This document shows positions 8,156 to 16,013 of a DNA stretch of 36,102 nucleotides, piece after piece. The notes beneath the pieces are model-generated. The model saw nothing but the letters and a program-made list of their open reading frames with translations, was not told the origin of the DNA and did no database searches. Origin of the DNA: an uncultured Methanobrevibacter sp. (GTDB taxonomy: Archaea; Methanobacteriota; Methanobacteria; Methanobacteriales; Methanobacteriaceae); assembly GCF_900316895.1 (NCBI RefSeq), contig NZ_ONER01000004.1:1-36102 (forward strand), in the 5' to 3' direction. Every line of letters begins with the position of its first letter. Positions within the stretch are counted from its first letter, which is position 1. Both the position numbers and the translations under genes were made by a program.

Positions 8156-8440
8156 TTAAGCCCTGAAATTCTCATCAATATAAGAATCGAATCTCACATA
8201 AGCCTCATCAATCGCCTGGGCAATTTGGTCCTGGGTAATTTCAGACAGCTCATCAAAGAGAACTCCAACATCGACATCCACATCTAACTGCTTGTCTTCA
8301 TAGCTTAAAACAATGTCCAAATCCAAATCCTCGATTTCCTTGGCAGGCAGAGCTTTTGAAATTTCACTTTCTAAAATTTCACCGAAATCATCTGAGATGG
8401 TTGCCAAATCATCCTGTGTTAATACTTTAAGTTTTGACAT
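8156..8440 (-). CDS. DUF3194 family protein
   Basis: This 94-residue acidic protein (SKLKVLTQDDLATISDDFGE at the N-terminus) has a helix-strand-strand-helix pattern and many aspartates in the middle (LDLDIVLSYEDKQLDVDVDV). It matches what I know of archaeal DUF3194, which is routinely encoded next to prefoldin beta in euryarchaea. It is the last gene of the L37Ae operon, 35 bases after the prefoldin gene. No biochemical function is known to me. Association with the KEOPS/prefoldin cluster suggests a housekeeping role in translation or protein folding, but that is inference from context only. Confidence 0.75.
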   Translation of the reverse strand: MSKLKVLTQDDLATISDDFGEILESEISKALPAKEIEDLDLDIVLSYEDKQLDVDVDVGVLFDELSEITQDQIAQAIDEAYVRFDSYIDENFRA

Positions 8441-8475
8441 GAAAATCTAAAAAAAGAAAAAGTTAAGGTTTAAGC

Positions 8476-8823
8476 CTATTGGCCCATACCTTGCATAGCT
8501 GATTGGATAGCGGTTTGCATTTCCTGGAGTTTTTTAAGAACTCTTTCTTCTTGGCGAGTCATAGTTTGTTTTCTTAACTCAAGAGTTTCTAATTTGTCTT
8601 CCATGTCAGCTAAAGCGTCACTGTATTCTACTTTAATGAGTAAAGTACCAGCTTGTTTGAATACTTCAGTATTTTCATCAGATTTTTTAAGTTCTTCTAA
8701 TGCTTTTTCAGTTTCTTGAATTTGTACTTCAACATTTTGAACTTGCATGGTTACAGCTTGAGCCTGTTGTTGTAACTGTTGAAACTGATTTAATTGTTCT
8801 TGAATATTTTCAGGAATCTCCAT
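8476..8823 (-). CDS. pfdB: Prefoldin subunit beta
   Basis: A 115-residue protein with two long amphipathic helices (about residues 5-50 and 70-110) joined by a beta-hairpin region around VFKQAGTLLIKVEY, the classic prefoldin beta architecture and length. It assembles as alpha2-beta4 hexamers that capture unfolded proteins and hand them to the group II chaperonin in the cytoplasm. The N-terminal helix is unusually glutamine-rich (NQFQQLQQQAQ), as is common in this family. It sits between pcc1 and the DUF3194 gene in a conserved archaeal cluster. The 27-base gap upstream contains GGTGATAAAATG, a clear Shine-Dalgarno before the start. Confidence 0.93.
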   Translation of the reverse strand: MEIPENIQEQLNQFQQLQQQAQAVTMQVQNVEVQIQETEKALEELKKSDENTEVFKQAGTLLIKVEYSDALADMEDKLETLELRKQTMTRQEERVLKKLQEMQTAIQSAMQGMGQ

Positions 8824-8850
8824 TTTATCACCTTAATTATTATATAAGTA

Positions 8851-9117
8851 TTAATTTGTTAAATTATTTATTTCTAATGCCAATTTGATCCACTTGATTG
8901 CTGAGTTGACAGAAGCTCTAAAGGAAGTAGAATCCTGTGCGTCAATATCAATCATGATATTTGATCCGTCCAGTTCGATGGTCATTGATGACCTGAAATC
9001 GGGAGCGGTTTCAAATTCCAGAATTATCGCATCATAAATGATTTTAGCCTGATTACTACTTTCAAATTCAACAGCTATATTGCTTTTAACTCTCTCCAGA
9101 GGACTTTCATCAATCAT
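8851..9117 (-). CDS. pcc1: KEOPS complex subunit Pcc1
   Basis: The 88-residue protein matches Pcc1 in size and pattern: an N-terminal strand (KSNIAVEFES), a helix containing QAKIIYDAIILE, two strands (MTIELDGSNIMIDIDAQD) and a C-terminal helix (SFRASVNSAIKWIKLALEI). Pcc1 dimerises and binds Kae1 in KEOPS, which makes the t6A37 modification on ANN-decoding tRNAs. The start overlaps the end of the Brix gene by eight bases, indicating translational coupling. The cluster L37Ae-rpoP-Brix-pcc1-pfdB-DUF3194 is a known euryarchaeal gene order, which strengthens the call. Confidence 0.88.
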   Translation of the reverse strand: MIDESPLERVKSNIAVEFESSNQAKIIYDAIILEFETAPDFRSSMTIELDGSNIMIDIDAQDSTSFRASVNSAIKWIKLALEINNLTN

Positions 9118-9595
9118 TTGGGACCTCTAAAATCTTTTTAACATTGATTTGGAAGTTTAACTTATCCCCAAATTTATTGACAAAATGAATTCTGGCTATT
9201 GAATCGTCACTTTTAGAAATCAATATGTAGTTTTCCTCAGCCTTATCTACTAAATCCAAATCTAGAATGTCGCTTAGGACATCAAGTTTCTTAACTTCAG
9301 ATACTATTTTCAATTGTGATGGAGCGATGTTTGTCTTTTCATTATCCAGTGTCACTCCAATAAGAATTGTCAGTAGCAATTCGCCTTTGTTTGAGAAAAA
9401 AGAAATCCTGCTGGGATTTCCTTTGATTTCATTAACAACAGCTACATTATATTCATCAACTTCCAATGCCTTTAACAGTAACTCCCTAAAGTTCATTTTA
9501 CCCCGGTTAACTGATGTTGAATCAGTAACGCGTGCTAAATTCTTACAGAACTTTCTAGTTTTTTGAGAAGGTTTTCTAGAAGTTGAAATTAACAT
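9110..9595 (-). CDS. Brix-domain ribosome-biogenesis protein (archaeal Imp4-like)
   Basis: The 161-residue protein opens with LISTSRKPSQKTRKFCKNLA, the Brix/Imp4 signature found in archaeal single-domain Brix proteins. It is the usual length for the archaeal form, which lacks eukaryotic extensions. Brix proteins bind rRNA and act in assembly of ribosomal subunits; for archaea this is inferred from eukaryotic Imp4, Rpf1 and relatives. It lies 41 bases downstream of rpoP and overlaps pcc1 by eight bases, inside the operon. No strong Shine-Dalgarno is visible before its ATG, so it may depend on readthrough translation within the operon. Confidence 0.85.
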   Translation of the reverse strand: MLISTSRKPSQKTRKFCKNLARVTDSTSVNRGKMNFRELLLKALEVDEYNVAVVNEIKGNPSRISFFSNKGELLLTILIGVTLDNEKTNIAPSQLKIVSEVKKLDVLSDILDLDLVDKAEENYILISKSDDSIARIHFVNKFGDKLNFQINVKKILEVPND

Positions 9596-9636
9596 TTAAA
9601 TCAAAAATAGTAAAAAATTTAGTAAAAGCAAAGATT

Positions 9637-9768
9637 TTATCTTGCTTTTATAATTCTAGTGGTTTCTGGAACATTTTTAAATAAAATCCTATATCTGCAT
9701 TTAGGACATTTATTTTCCATGTAGCTTTTATGGTCTACTTCTGCTCCACAACGTGGACACCTGTACAA
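9637..9768 (-). CDS. rpoP: DNA-directed RNA polymerase subunit P
   Basis: A 43-residue zinc-ribbon protein reads (from a TTG start) with CPRCGAE near the N-terminus and KCPKCRYRILFKN in the middle, ending ETTRIIKAR. This is the archaeal RpoP/Rpb12 subunit, which stabilises the RpoD-RpoL-RpoN-RpoP platform and open complexes. The start is an unusual TTG at 9766-9768; no ATG fits because the conserved YRCPRCG begins right after it. A Shine-Dalgarno (GGAGGAA) for this start lies inside the last codons of the L37Ae gene, whose TAG ends three bases before the TTG. Four cysteines (CxxC twice) bind Zn. The gene is too short for many gene finders. Confidence 0.93.
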   Translation of the reverse strand: MYRCPRCGAEVDHKSYMENKCPKCRYRILFKNVPETTRIIKAR

Positions 9769-9771
9769 GGC

Positions 9772-10041
9772 CTATTCCTCCACTTTAATGTCTCTGATAC
9801 TGCGTGCTGCAGATTTTGCCATAGGAGTTTGTGGAACGTATGCTCCACCAGTAAATACTGCACCACATTTTCTGCATTTCCAGATTCCAGCAGCTTGTCT
9901 TTTTACATATGGTCTATCACATTTAGGACAAACATGATTCTTTTTCATGTTTTCTTCAATGATTTTAACAGATCTTTTTGCTTTTCTTCCGTATCTTGCA
10001 CCGAACCTTCCTGTAATACCCACTTTTTTAGTTCTTGCCAT
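9772..10041 (-). CDS. rpl37A: 50S ribosomal protein eL43 (L37Ae)
   Basis: The 89-residue protein begins ARTKKVGITGRFGARYGRK and contains a CxxC pair (CPKCDRP) and a second (CRKCGAV) forming the zinc ribbon, diagnostic of archaeal/eukaryotic L37Ae. It is part of the large ribosomal subunit. It is the first gene of the six-gene operon and has a Shine-Dalgarno, GGAGAAG, eight bases before the ATG. A TATA box lies about 40-50 bases upstream. The stop codon sits three bases before the TTG of rpoP, so translation of the two is likely coupled. No ambiguity in the call. Confidence 0.96.
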   Translation of the reverse strand: MARTKKVGITGRFGARYGRKAKRSVKIIEENMKKNHVCPKCDRPYVKRQAAGIWKCRKCGAVFTGGAYVPQTPMAKSAARSIRDIKVEE

Positions 10042-10082
10042 TTATATCTTCTCCATAATAATTAAAATTTAAAATAAATTGA

Positions 10083-10137
10083 TTATATAAAATAACCATA
10101 AAATTATCTAATATGATAATATTATATTATCTAATAT
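10083..10137 (-). promoter_or_regulatory. Promoter of the L37Ae operon with two ATTATCTAATAT repeats
   Basis: A TATA box (minus strand TTTTATATAATC, about 10083-10094) precedes the L37Ae start. Just upstream lie two exact direct copies of the 12-mer ATTATCTAATAT (plus strand 10103-10114 and 10126-10137, starts 23 bp apart). Between them GATAAT (10115-10120) forms an inverted match to ATTATC of the first copy. The position next to the TATA/BRE region suggests an operator; this is inference. Confidence 0.4.
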
Positions 10138-10261
10138 TTAAAGGTTTGCTTAAAATAAGTATTTTAAGAAAAAAATTACTTTTTGATGAGAAAAAATAAT
10201 TCCTATAAATCATTCTGCCAATTTCCATATTCCCATCAAAAAAATTTAAAATAATATCCAA

Positions 10262-11746
10262 CTAGTCAAGAGTTGGATAATTTGGGCTTTCATTAGTAAT
10301 CAACAAGTCATGTGGGTGAGATTCCTTAATACCACTGCTTGTAATTCTAACGAAGTTTGCTTTTTGCTGCATTGCCTTAATATTTTCAGCACCGCAATAA
10401 CCCATAGATGATTTTAAACCACCAACTAACTGGAACAGGATTTCAGCAACTGTTCCCTTGTATGGCACAGCACCTTCAATTCCTTCAGGCACATATTTAG
10501 TGTGGTTCATTTTACTTTTTTGACCTTGGAAGTATCTGTCTGCTCCACCGTCAAATTCACTGGTCATTGCACCCATTGATCCCATTCCACGGTATTTTTT
10601 GTATTGCTTACCGTGCATGATAACAATGTCACCAGGTGCTTCCAAGGATGCCGCAAGCAAGTTACCGAGCATTACTGCATCTGCTCCAGCACCGATAGCT
10701 TTTGCAACATCACCGGAGTATCTGATACCCCCGTCAGCAATAACAGGAATTCCTGAATCGGCTGCAGCATCTGCAACATCAGAAATTGCTGTAAGTTGTG
10801 GTACACCGACACCAGCTACGATACGGGTGGTACACATTGAACCCGGACCGATACCTACTTTAAGTGCATCGACACCCATTGAAATTAAGTCTTCAGCAGC
10901 TTCGGCGGTTGCAATGTTACCGACACAAAGCTCAGCGTCAATATTATCCTTAATTGTTTCGGTGAATTTGACCACATTCATGTTATGAGCATGAGCACAG
11001 TCAATTGAAATGATATCCGCACCGGCCTGGTCAAGTGCCATTGCCCTGTCCAAATCAAACGGACCGCATGCAGCAGCAACCAAAAAGTTGCCGTCCTTGT
11101 CCCTTGCCGCATTAGGATATTGTGATTGGTTTAAAATATCTTTAATAGTAATGATTCCAACTAATTTGCCGTCACGAACAACAGGAAGCCTTTCAACCTT
11201 ATTGTCATATGCAATGTTTAAAGCCTCTTCAGCAGAAACTCCTTCCTCAACGGTAACGACATCTGAAGTCATGATATCCTTGATTTCAGTAGCAGGTTCA
11301 GATTTTAGGAATGGTCTGATATCCCTTTTTGAAATGATTCCAAGAATTTTGTCACCATCTACAACAGGCAAACCGCTGATGAGTTCATTGCGCATTGTCT
11401 CTTCAGCTTCGCTGACAGTGGAACCTGGAGAAATGGTAATTACATCACGTATTGTTAAATCTTCAGCATTTTTAACTTTTCTGACTTCTTCAACTTGTCT
11501 TTCAAGTGTGATGTTTCTGTGAATTACACCTACTCCACCTTCCTGTGCCATGGCTATTGCAAGATCCGCTTCGGTAACGGTATCCATAGCGGCACTTAAA
11601 ACAGGGATATTCAATTTGATTCCTTTTCCTAACTCAATTTTAGTATCAATGTCCTTTGGTTCAACATAACTTGCGTTAGGAGTCAAAAGGAAGTCGTCAA
11701 AGGTATAAGACATTCTTGCTTCTTGTACTTTTTTTGAAAATGACAT
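10262..11746 (-). CDS. guaB: IMP dehydrogenase
   Basis: This enzyme oxidises IMP to XMP with NAD+, the committed step to GMP. From the chosen ATG at 11746 (MSFSKKVQEARMSY) it is 494 residues. A GTG nine bases upstream is possible, but GGTG of the Shine-Dalgarno overlaps it, whereas the ATG has AGGTG at ideal spacing. Seen: TFDDFLLTP near the N-terminus; a tandem CBS pair (about residues 95-210); the catalytic loop GPGSMCTTR with Cys305; IADGGIRYSGD; the IMP phosphate-binding AVMLG; GMGSMGAM; and the C-terminal AENIKAMQ. Length and all motifs fit the full IMPDH family. It lies 13 bases after mfnB and is likely co-transcribed with it. The CBS pair probably binds ATP/GTP for allosteric control. 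Confidence 0.95.
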   Translation of the reverse strand: MSFSKKVQEARMSYTFDDFLLTPNASYVEPKDIDTKIELGKGIKLNIPVLSAAMDTVTEADLAIAMAQEGGVGVIHRNITLERQVEEVRKVKNAEDLTIRDVITISPGSTVSEAEETMRNELISGLPVVDGDKILGIISKRDIRPFLKSEPATEIKDIMTSDVVTVEEGVSAEEALNIAYDNKVERLPVVRDGKLVGIITIKDILNQSQYPNAARDKDGNFLVAAACGPFDLDRAMALDQAGADIISIDCAHAHNMNVVKFTETIKDNIDAELCVGNIATAEAAEDLISMGVDALKVGIGPGSMCTTRIVAGVGVPQLTAISDVADAAADSGIPVIADGGIRYSGDVAKAIGAGADAVMLGNLLAASLEAPGDIVIMHGKQYKKYRGMGSMGAMTSEFDGGADRYFQGQKSKMNHTKYVPEGIEGAVPYKGTVAEILFQLVGGLKSSMGYCGAENIKAMQQKANFVRITSSGIKESHPHDLLITNESPNYPTLD

Positions 11747-11759
11747 GATTAACACCTAA

Positions 11760-12473
11760 TTAAAATGAATCTAATAACTCTTTAAGCTCAGCAACTGCGG
11801 TATGGTGTATTTTTCCGGTGTTTCTGTCACCGCCAACACATGCAGCTCCCCTGATACCAACAACATCGCAACCGATATCATGTAATGGTTTCAATTGGTC
11901 CTTTTTAACGGAACCTGCAAGTGCAGTCAATAATCCATAGCCGTGAGCTTCTTCGACAAATTCTTTCAACTTGTCTAAATCTAAATAATCAAATAATGTA
12001 TGACCGTCTTTAACAGCAGTGTCAAGCATTGCGAGGTCGCATCCTGCATCCTTTGCAACTTTTGGTATTTCCATCGGATCAACCGCACCTACACGGTGAG
12101 CATCAGCATAACCTGCCGCTACGATAATTGTATCTTCGCTAACATCTTTTACAGTTTTTACAACATTTTCCATGACTTCAACAGCTTCATCATGGTCTTT
12201 TGTTCCATATAATCCAACTTTAATATAATCTGCCCCTGACACGTGAGCTCCCATTGCAGCAAGTGAAACTGTACCCGGTTTGTAAGGCACATCACCTAAA
12301 GTAGCGCTGACAAGCTTGTCTTCAGGTGTCAATTCCCTAATTTCTTTAATGACCCATGGGAAATTAGCACCTAAAGAACCTTCCTTAGGATTTTTCACAT
12401 CAACAATATCTGCTCCGCCTTCAATAGATTCGAGAGCTTCTTCACGATTTATAGGACTTATTAATAGAAGCAT
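11760..12473 (-). CDS. mfnB: (5-formylfuran-3-yl)methyl phosphate synthase, methanofuran biosynthesis
   Basis: This 237-residue TIM barrel matches MfnB (formerly DUF556), which condenses two glyceraldehyde-3-phosphates into 4-(hydroxymethyl)-2-furancarboxaldehyde phosphate, the first step to the furan of methanofuran. The three functional lysines known from the Methanocaldococcus enzyme fall at the same numbers: Lys27 (DIVDVKNP), Lys85 (ADYIKVG) and Lys155 (LDTAVKDG). EGSLGANFPWVI is also typical. The gene is a strong marker for a methanogen-type archaeon. It has a Shine-Dalgarno, GGAGGAAAT, before the ATG and sits upstream of guaB. A TATA-like TATATTATAAAAT lies within the 92-base gap before the next gene. 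Confidence 0.95.
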   Translation of the reverse strand: MLLLISPINREEALESIEGGADIVDVKNPKEGSLGANFPWVIKEIRELTPEDKLVSATLGDVPYKPGTVSLAAMGAHVSGADYIKVGLYGTKDHDEAVEVMENVVKTVKDVSEDTIIVAAGYADAHRVGAVDPMEIPKVAKDAGCDLAMLDTAVKDGHTLFDYLDLDKLKEFVEEAHGYGLLTALAGSVKKDQLKPLHDIGCDVVGIRGAACVGGDRNTGKIHHTAVAELKELLDSF

Positions 12474-12565
12474 GTATTTCCTCCAATAAAATATTATTTT
12501 ATAATATAGTAATATTAGTTCCTTATTATTTATAATATTATTGTTTTTTAATAGAAATTTTAAAA

Positions 12566-13759
12566 TTAGTAAGGAGAATTATTATTACTAATGTTGTCTT
12601 TAATTTTACCATGTGCCTTTGGATAAAATCCAACATCAGCTGACAATTTTCTCATATTTTCAATAATCTCATTGGTAGGTATTGCTAAAGGACAGTTAAG
12701 TGTGCACAAACCGCATAGGGTGCACATGTAAAGGCCTGAATCAAAACAGGTCTCATCATCCTCAATGAATTTTGACATTGCAACTCCCCTACCACCAAGG
12801 TAGTTGTTGAATCCGAATTCGTTTCCGACCGCATTATAGACCGGACAGTGAACTATGCAGTTTCCGCAGCCTATGCAGTAAAGACATTCCTCGATTGCAT
12901 CGCTTCTTCCATTGTCCAGAAGAATAACCACAACCCTTTCGGCACCGTACATGTTTTTTATAAGCTTTTTTTCGATGTCGGCGGTTTTTGATGGTCCTGA
13001 CACTACATTCATATATGAAGTGACAAAGCTGCCTGTTGCAAATACTGTCTCCAGTTTCACAACGGAGATTGCGTCTTCCAATGTCGGCACTATTTTATCG
13101 ATTCCAGCTACAATTATATGCAAATCTTTAAGTGAAACTATTGAAATATTGCCCTCATTGTGCACCATTACAATGGACCCCTCTTCGGAAGCTATTGCAT
13201 TGGCTCCACTTATACCTACTCTTGCACTTTCAAGGCGTTTCAGCACATCACTTCTGACAGCCTTCATGATTTCAGTAGGTTCTGCGGAAACATCATCATC
13301 AAGAGATTCATTGACAATGCTTGTAATCTCATCAACATTCAAATGTGAAGCGGGGCCAGTCGGATGAACAGGCTTGTTGTCCTCTTTTTTAAGCTGCAAT
13401 ATGCGGTCTCCCAAATCGGTTTCCACCACATCAATGTCCAGATGGTCCTTTAAACCAATTTCACCCAAAGTGTTTGATTTTGCCTTGGCAATAACCTTCG
13501 CATCATACTCATCAATCAGCTCATCGATAATGTTTAATGCATCCCGAGATGTCTTGGCAAATTTATATTCAATATCATTGCGCTTAAATGATTCAAGAAC
13601 CTGATTTAATAGCTCATCCTTATTGTCAAAAGAATATTTTTTAATTTCGCGAACTCTTGAAGTGAGTCTCTTGATGGATGGCAGGTCCTTGATTGATGAG
13701 GATCTTCTCTTAACAGTATCAAAAGATTTTCTCATTGTTTCAAGTTCACTGTTCTTCAT
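12566..13759 (-). CDS. LutB-like LUD-domain protein with two C-terminal [4Fe-4S] motifs
   Basis: About 397 residues from the chosen ATG at 13759; an in-frame ATG at 13771 is preceded too closely by GAGGT. The N-terminal two thirds form a LUD (DUF162) domain, including GISGANAIASEEGSIVMVHN. The C-terminus has two ferredoxin-type clusters, CLYCIGCGNCIVHCP and CTLCGLCTLNCP. In bacteria LutB belongs to the LutABC lactate dehydrogenase. In hydrogenotrophic methanogens the electron donor is unknown, and a role with the adjacent CCG-domain protein in oxidising a 2-hydroxy acid or in heterodisulfide-like electron transfer is inferred. Its 5' end overlaps the LutA-like gene by 14 bases. It is the last gene of the ribC operon. 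Confidence 0.85.
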   Translation of the reverse strand: MKNSELETMRKSFDTVKRRSSSIKDLPSIKRLTSRVREIKKYSFDNKDELLNQVLESFKRNDIEYKFAKTSRDALNIIDELIDEYDAKVIAKAKSNTLGEIGLKDHLDIDVVETDLGDRILQLKKEDNKPVHPTGPASHLNVDEITSIVNESLDDDVSAEPTEIMKAVRSDVLKRLESARVGISGANAIASEEGSIVMVHNEGNISIVSLKDLHIIVAGIDKIVPTLEDAISVVKLETVFATGSFVTSYMNVVSGPSKTADIEKKLIKNMYGAERVVVILLDNGRSDAIEECLYCIGCGNCIVHCPVYNAVGNEFGFNNYLGGRGVAMSKFIEDDETCFDSGLYMCTLCGLCTLNCPLAIPTNEIIENMRKLSADVGFYPKAHGKIKDNISNNNSPY

Positions 13760-14417
13760 CCAAACCACCATACCTCATTAGAAACTCGGTTAAGTCCAAC
13801 ACTTCAATTTCATCATTTTCAAGGTTGAGCTTGCAGAAAGGACAGGAAACAACCAATGTCTCGCAATCTGTCTCCTTTGCTTGTGCCAATCTTGATTTTG
13901 CCATTTGATTTGCGATTTCAGGATAAGCAGATTTTACGCCTCCTCCGGCACCGCAGCATAGGCTCTCTTCACGACTGTTTTCCATCTCAACAATGTTTGC
14001 CACACTTTCAATGGCATTTCTGGGCTCATCAAATACCTTCATCTGGCGGCCCAAATGACATGAATCATGATAAGTGACATTCAAATCGGATTTTTCAAAA
14101 TTAAGTTTGCCTTCTTTAATCAATTCATCAAGCAATTGTGAAATGTGAATGACATCCAAACCGTCATAATCCTCCTTTAGGGTTTTATAACATCCTGCAC
14201 AGGAGGTAATGATTTTTTCATCCTTAAGAATTTCAGTGTTCTTTTCAATCTGCTCTTTTGCTTCCTTTTCAAAGCCGGTTCTGAGCAGAACTGATCCGCA
14301 GCATTTTTCATCTTCCAAAACATGATAATCCACACCTGCAAGAGACAATAATTTTTCGGTTGCTTTGGAAATGTCAGTCTGCTTTTCCCTTGCAGTACAG
14401 CCTCTAAAATAAAGCAT
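13746..14417 (-). CDS. LutA/HdrD-like protein with two CCG cysteine-rich domains
   Basis: The 223-residue protein contains two CCG-type cysteine-rich domains. The first has RGC near the N-terminus with DEKCCGSVLL and SCAGCY; the second has YHDSCHLGR, SLCCGAGGG and SCPFCKLN. Such domains bind a non-cubane [4Fe-4S] cluster in HdrB and occur in HdrD, GlpC, GlcF and LutA. With no ferredoxin domain of its own, it must partner with the LutB-like protein encoded immediately downstream, whose gene overlaps it. Together they resemble LutA plus LutB without an obvious LutC. Start and stop codons overlap the DUF2304 gene by one base, showing tight coupling. The substrate is unknown. Confidence 0.85.
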   Translation of the reverse strand: MLYFRGCTAREKQTDISKATEKLLSLAGVDYHVLEDEKCCGSVLLRTGFEKEAKEQIEKNTEILKDEKIITSCAGCYKTLKEDYDGLDVIHISQLLDELIKEGKLNFEKSDLNVTYHDSCHLGRQMKVFDEPRNAIESVANIVEMENSREESLCCGAGGGVKSAYPEIANQMAKSRLAQAKETDCETLVVSCPFCKLNLENDEIEVLDLTEFLMRYGGLDEEQ

Positions 14418-14767
14418 TATTCATCCTCTTCATCATCAAGAGTTATTTCATTGTTTATTGCAACTTCCTTTACGATCTTATTTATTTCATCCTGCAATAT
14501 GTCTATCCTGTTGTATAACCTGAAGATAATGTAGAACAATACTAAAAACACTACAATAATAATAAAGTCCAAACCACGGGTTATACCAAATAATCTGGCG
14601 AAACGTTCACTTGCTAATGGAAAGATTGAAAATAAGATTACAAATAGCCATAATACTGTCCACAGGATTACAGTAGCCAAGGATTGCTTTTGCTTGAGAT
14701 ACCTGTAAAAGAACCATAAGATGGCCAAAATTGATATTATTGGAAATAGTATAGAATATAATAACAC
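14417..14767 (-). CDS. DUF2304 family membrane protein
   Basis: A 116-residue protein with three predicted membrane helices (about residues 3-22, 33-53 and 66-86) and a C-terminal cytoplasmic amphipathic helix with an acidic tail (LDDEEDE). This matches DUF2304, which in both archaea and bacteria is nearly always encoded beside a polyprenol-phosphate-type GT2 glycosyltransferase, as here (nine bases downstream of it). It may anchor or assist that enzyme at the membrane, which is an inference from conserved adjacency. It overlaps the next gene by a single base. Confidence 0.8.
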   Translation of the reverse strand: MLLYSILFPIISILAILWFFYRYLKQKQSLATVILWTVLWLFVILFSIFPLASERFARLFGITRGLDFIIIVVFLVLFYIIFRLYNRIDILQDEINKIVKEVAINNEITLDDEEDE

Positions 14768-14776
14768 TTTATCACC

Positions 14777-15481
14777 TTAAAATTGATGTTTTATCATTTG
14801 AAGCAATATCTTAAATGCTTCCACAACATTTGTTCCTTTTGCCTGGGTTTCCGGAGTGTAAATTGTTTGAATTGGAACTTCTGCAAATGGAATATTATTA
14901 TCGTTAACTTCACGTATGAATTCTGATGAAATGAGGTATCCTCTTGCATTGATATCTATTTTTTTCAATGCATCAGCGGTTATTGCCCTGAAACCAGTCT
15001 GTGAATCACTCACATTGACCTTATAAAATATTCTTGTCAAAAGGTTCATGACGGCATTTGCAAAGTTTCTGGTGAATGGCATGTCCTTAAGCGGCCTTAC
15101 GCCAATTACTGCCTGAGCCTCACCTTTAACCAAAGGTGTTATCACATCATCCAAATCTTTGGCTGAGTGCTGGCCATCCGAATCCATACTGACAACATAT
15201 TTCGGATTAAACATGAAAACAGCGTCAAATCCTGTCTGTGTCGCCACACCCACTCCCCTGTTGATTATGAGAGAAAAAATATGAATCTGGTCAGGGTATT
15301 TCCTTTTGGATTGCTTAATAACTTCCAAAGTATTGTCTGAGGAGCCGTCATTGACAATAATCATATTGTATCCCATTTGGGCAATTTCCTCAATTACCGG
15401 CTGAATTCTTGTAGCCTCATTATAAGCAGGAAGAATAACATATGTTGCCTGCTTATCCTCTTTAGAAATTTCAAAACTCAT
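14777..15481 (-). CDS. GT2-family glycosyltransferase, dolichyl-phosphate sugar synthase-like
   Basis: The 234-residue protein is a GT-A fold family 2 glycosyltransferase: VILPAYNEATRI at about residues 15-26, IIVNDGSSDNT, and the DxD-like metal motif in SMDSDGQH, followed by DSQTGFRAI. No membrane helices are present, so it fits the short DPM1-like class that moves a sugar from a nucleotide donor to a dolichyl phosphate at the cytoplasmic membrane face. The paired DUF2304 protein supports that reading. A Shine-Dalgarno (AGGTG) precedes the ATG. It sits between ribC and the DUF2304 gene with 9-11 base gaps, so it belongs to the same transcript. Donor and acceptor are unknown. Confidence 0.85.
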   Translation of the reverse strand: MSFEISKEDKQATYVILPAYNEATRIQPVIEEIAQMGYNMIIVNDGSSDNTLEVIKQSKRKYPDQIHIFSLIINRGVGVATQTGFDAVFMFNPKYVVSMDSDGQHSAKDLDDVITPLVKGEAQAVIGVRPLKDMPFTRNFANAVMNLLTRIFYKVNVSDSQTGFRAITADALKKIDINARGYLISSEFIREVNDNNIPFAEVPIQTIYTPETQAKGTNVVEAFKILLQMIKHQF

Positions 15482-15492
15482 CGTACACCTTT

Positions 15493-15951
15493 TTATAATG
15501 GTCCTGCATCCTCTTTTCCTTCACGCATTCCCATTCCTGCTTCTTTTCTCATTGCTTTTCTGTGATACATCATCTTAATTAAATTCTGTGCATGTTCCCT
15601 TGCCCTGTTTTCCGCAAGCTTTGCAAGTTCAACCGGATCTTCCTCTTCGTCTTCATGTACAAACACTTCCAGTATATGAGTATTTGTCATGAGCTGTGCA
15701 TTGATCAGGCCGGTTGATGCCTCATGAGCACACATCTTATCCTTTTCCATAGGACCGGGCATTCCAAGTGCCATCACTATATCACAATCTTCTTCTTCAA
15801 TGAGAATTTTGGCTGTAACAGGCAGGTCCTTTACGCCCGGAACAGTTTCACGGATTATTTTTAAATCATAAGCGTTCTTTTTAAGCTCATCGATAGCTGC
15901 TGAAGCCATATCAAAACGAGCAAATGTCGTATCACATATTCCAATTCTCAT
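15493..15951 (-). CDS. ribC: Archaeal riboflavin synthase
   Basis: The 152-residue protein (MRIGICDTTFARFDMASAAI) matches the archaeal-type riboflavin synthase, which is related to lumazine synthase rather than to bacterial RibE. It converts two 6,7-dimethyl-8-ribityllumazines into riboflavin and the pyrimidine precursor. Conserved stretches seen include IIRETVPGVKDLPV, ALGMPGPMEKD and CAHEASTGLI. It is the first gene of a five-gene transcript that continues with a glycosyltransferase, DUF2304 and a LutA/LutB-like pair. A TATA box (TTTTATATAAAT, about 15979-15992) and the Shine-Dalgarno AAGGTGAA precede the ATG. Flavin supply is important for making F420-type and HdrA/flavin enzymes in methanogens. 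Confidence 0.92.
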   Translation of the reverse strand: MRIGICDTTFARFDMASAAIDELKKNAYDLKIIRETVPGVKDLPVTAKILIEEEDCDIVMALGMPGPMEKDKMCAHEASTGLINAQLMTNTHILEVFVHEDEEEDPVELAKLAENRAREHAQNLIKMMYHRKAMRKEAGMGMREGKEDAGPL

Positions 15952-16013
15952 TCAAATTCACCTTATAAAGAACTATGTTTTTATTTATATAAAAGTTTAT
16001 TTAAAAATAAAAA

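Noticed and set aside
10599..11522. Plus-strand frames of 129 and 170 codons opposite guaB
   Set aside because: They are antisense shadows of a strongly conserved enzyme, with low-complexity Ser/Ala/Ile composition and no start signals.
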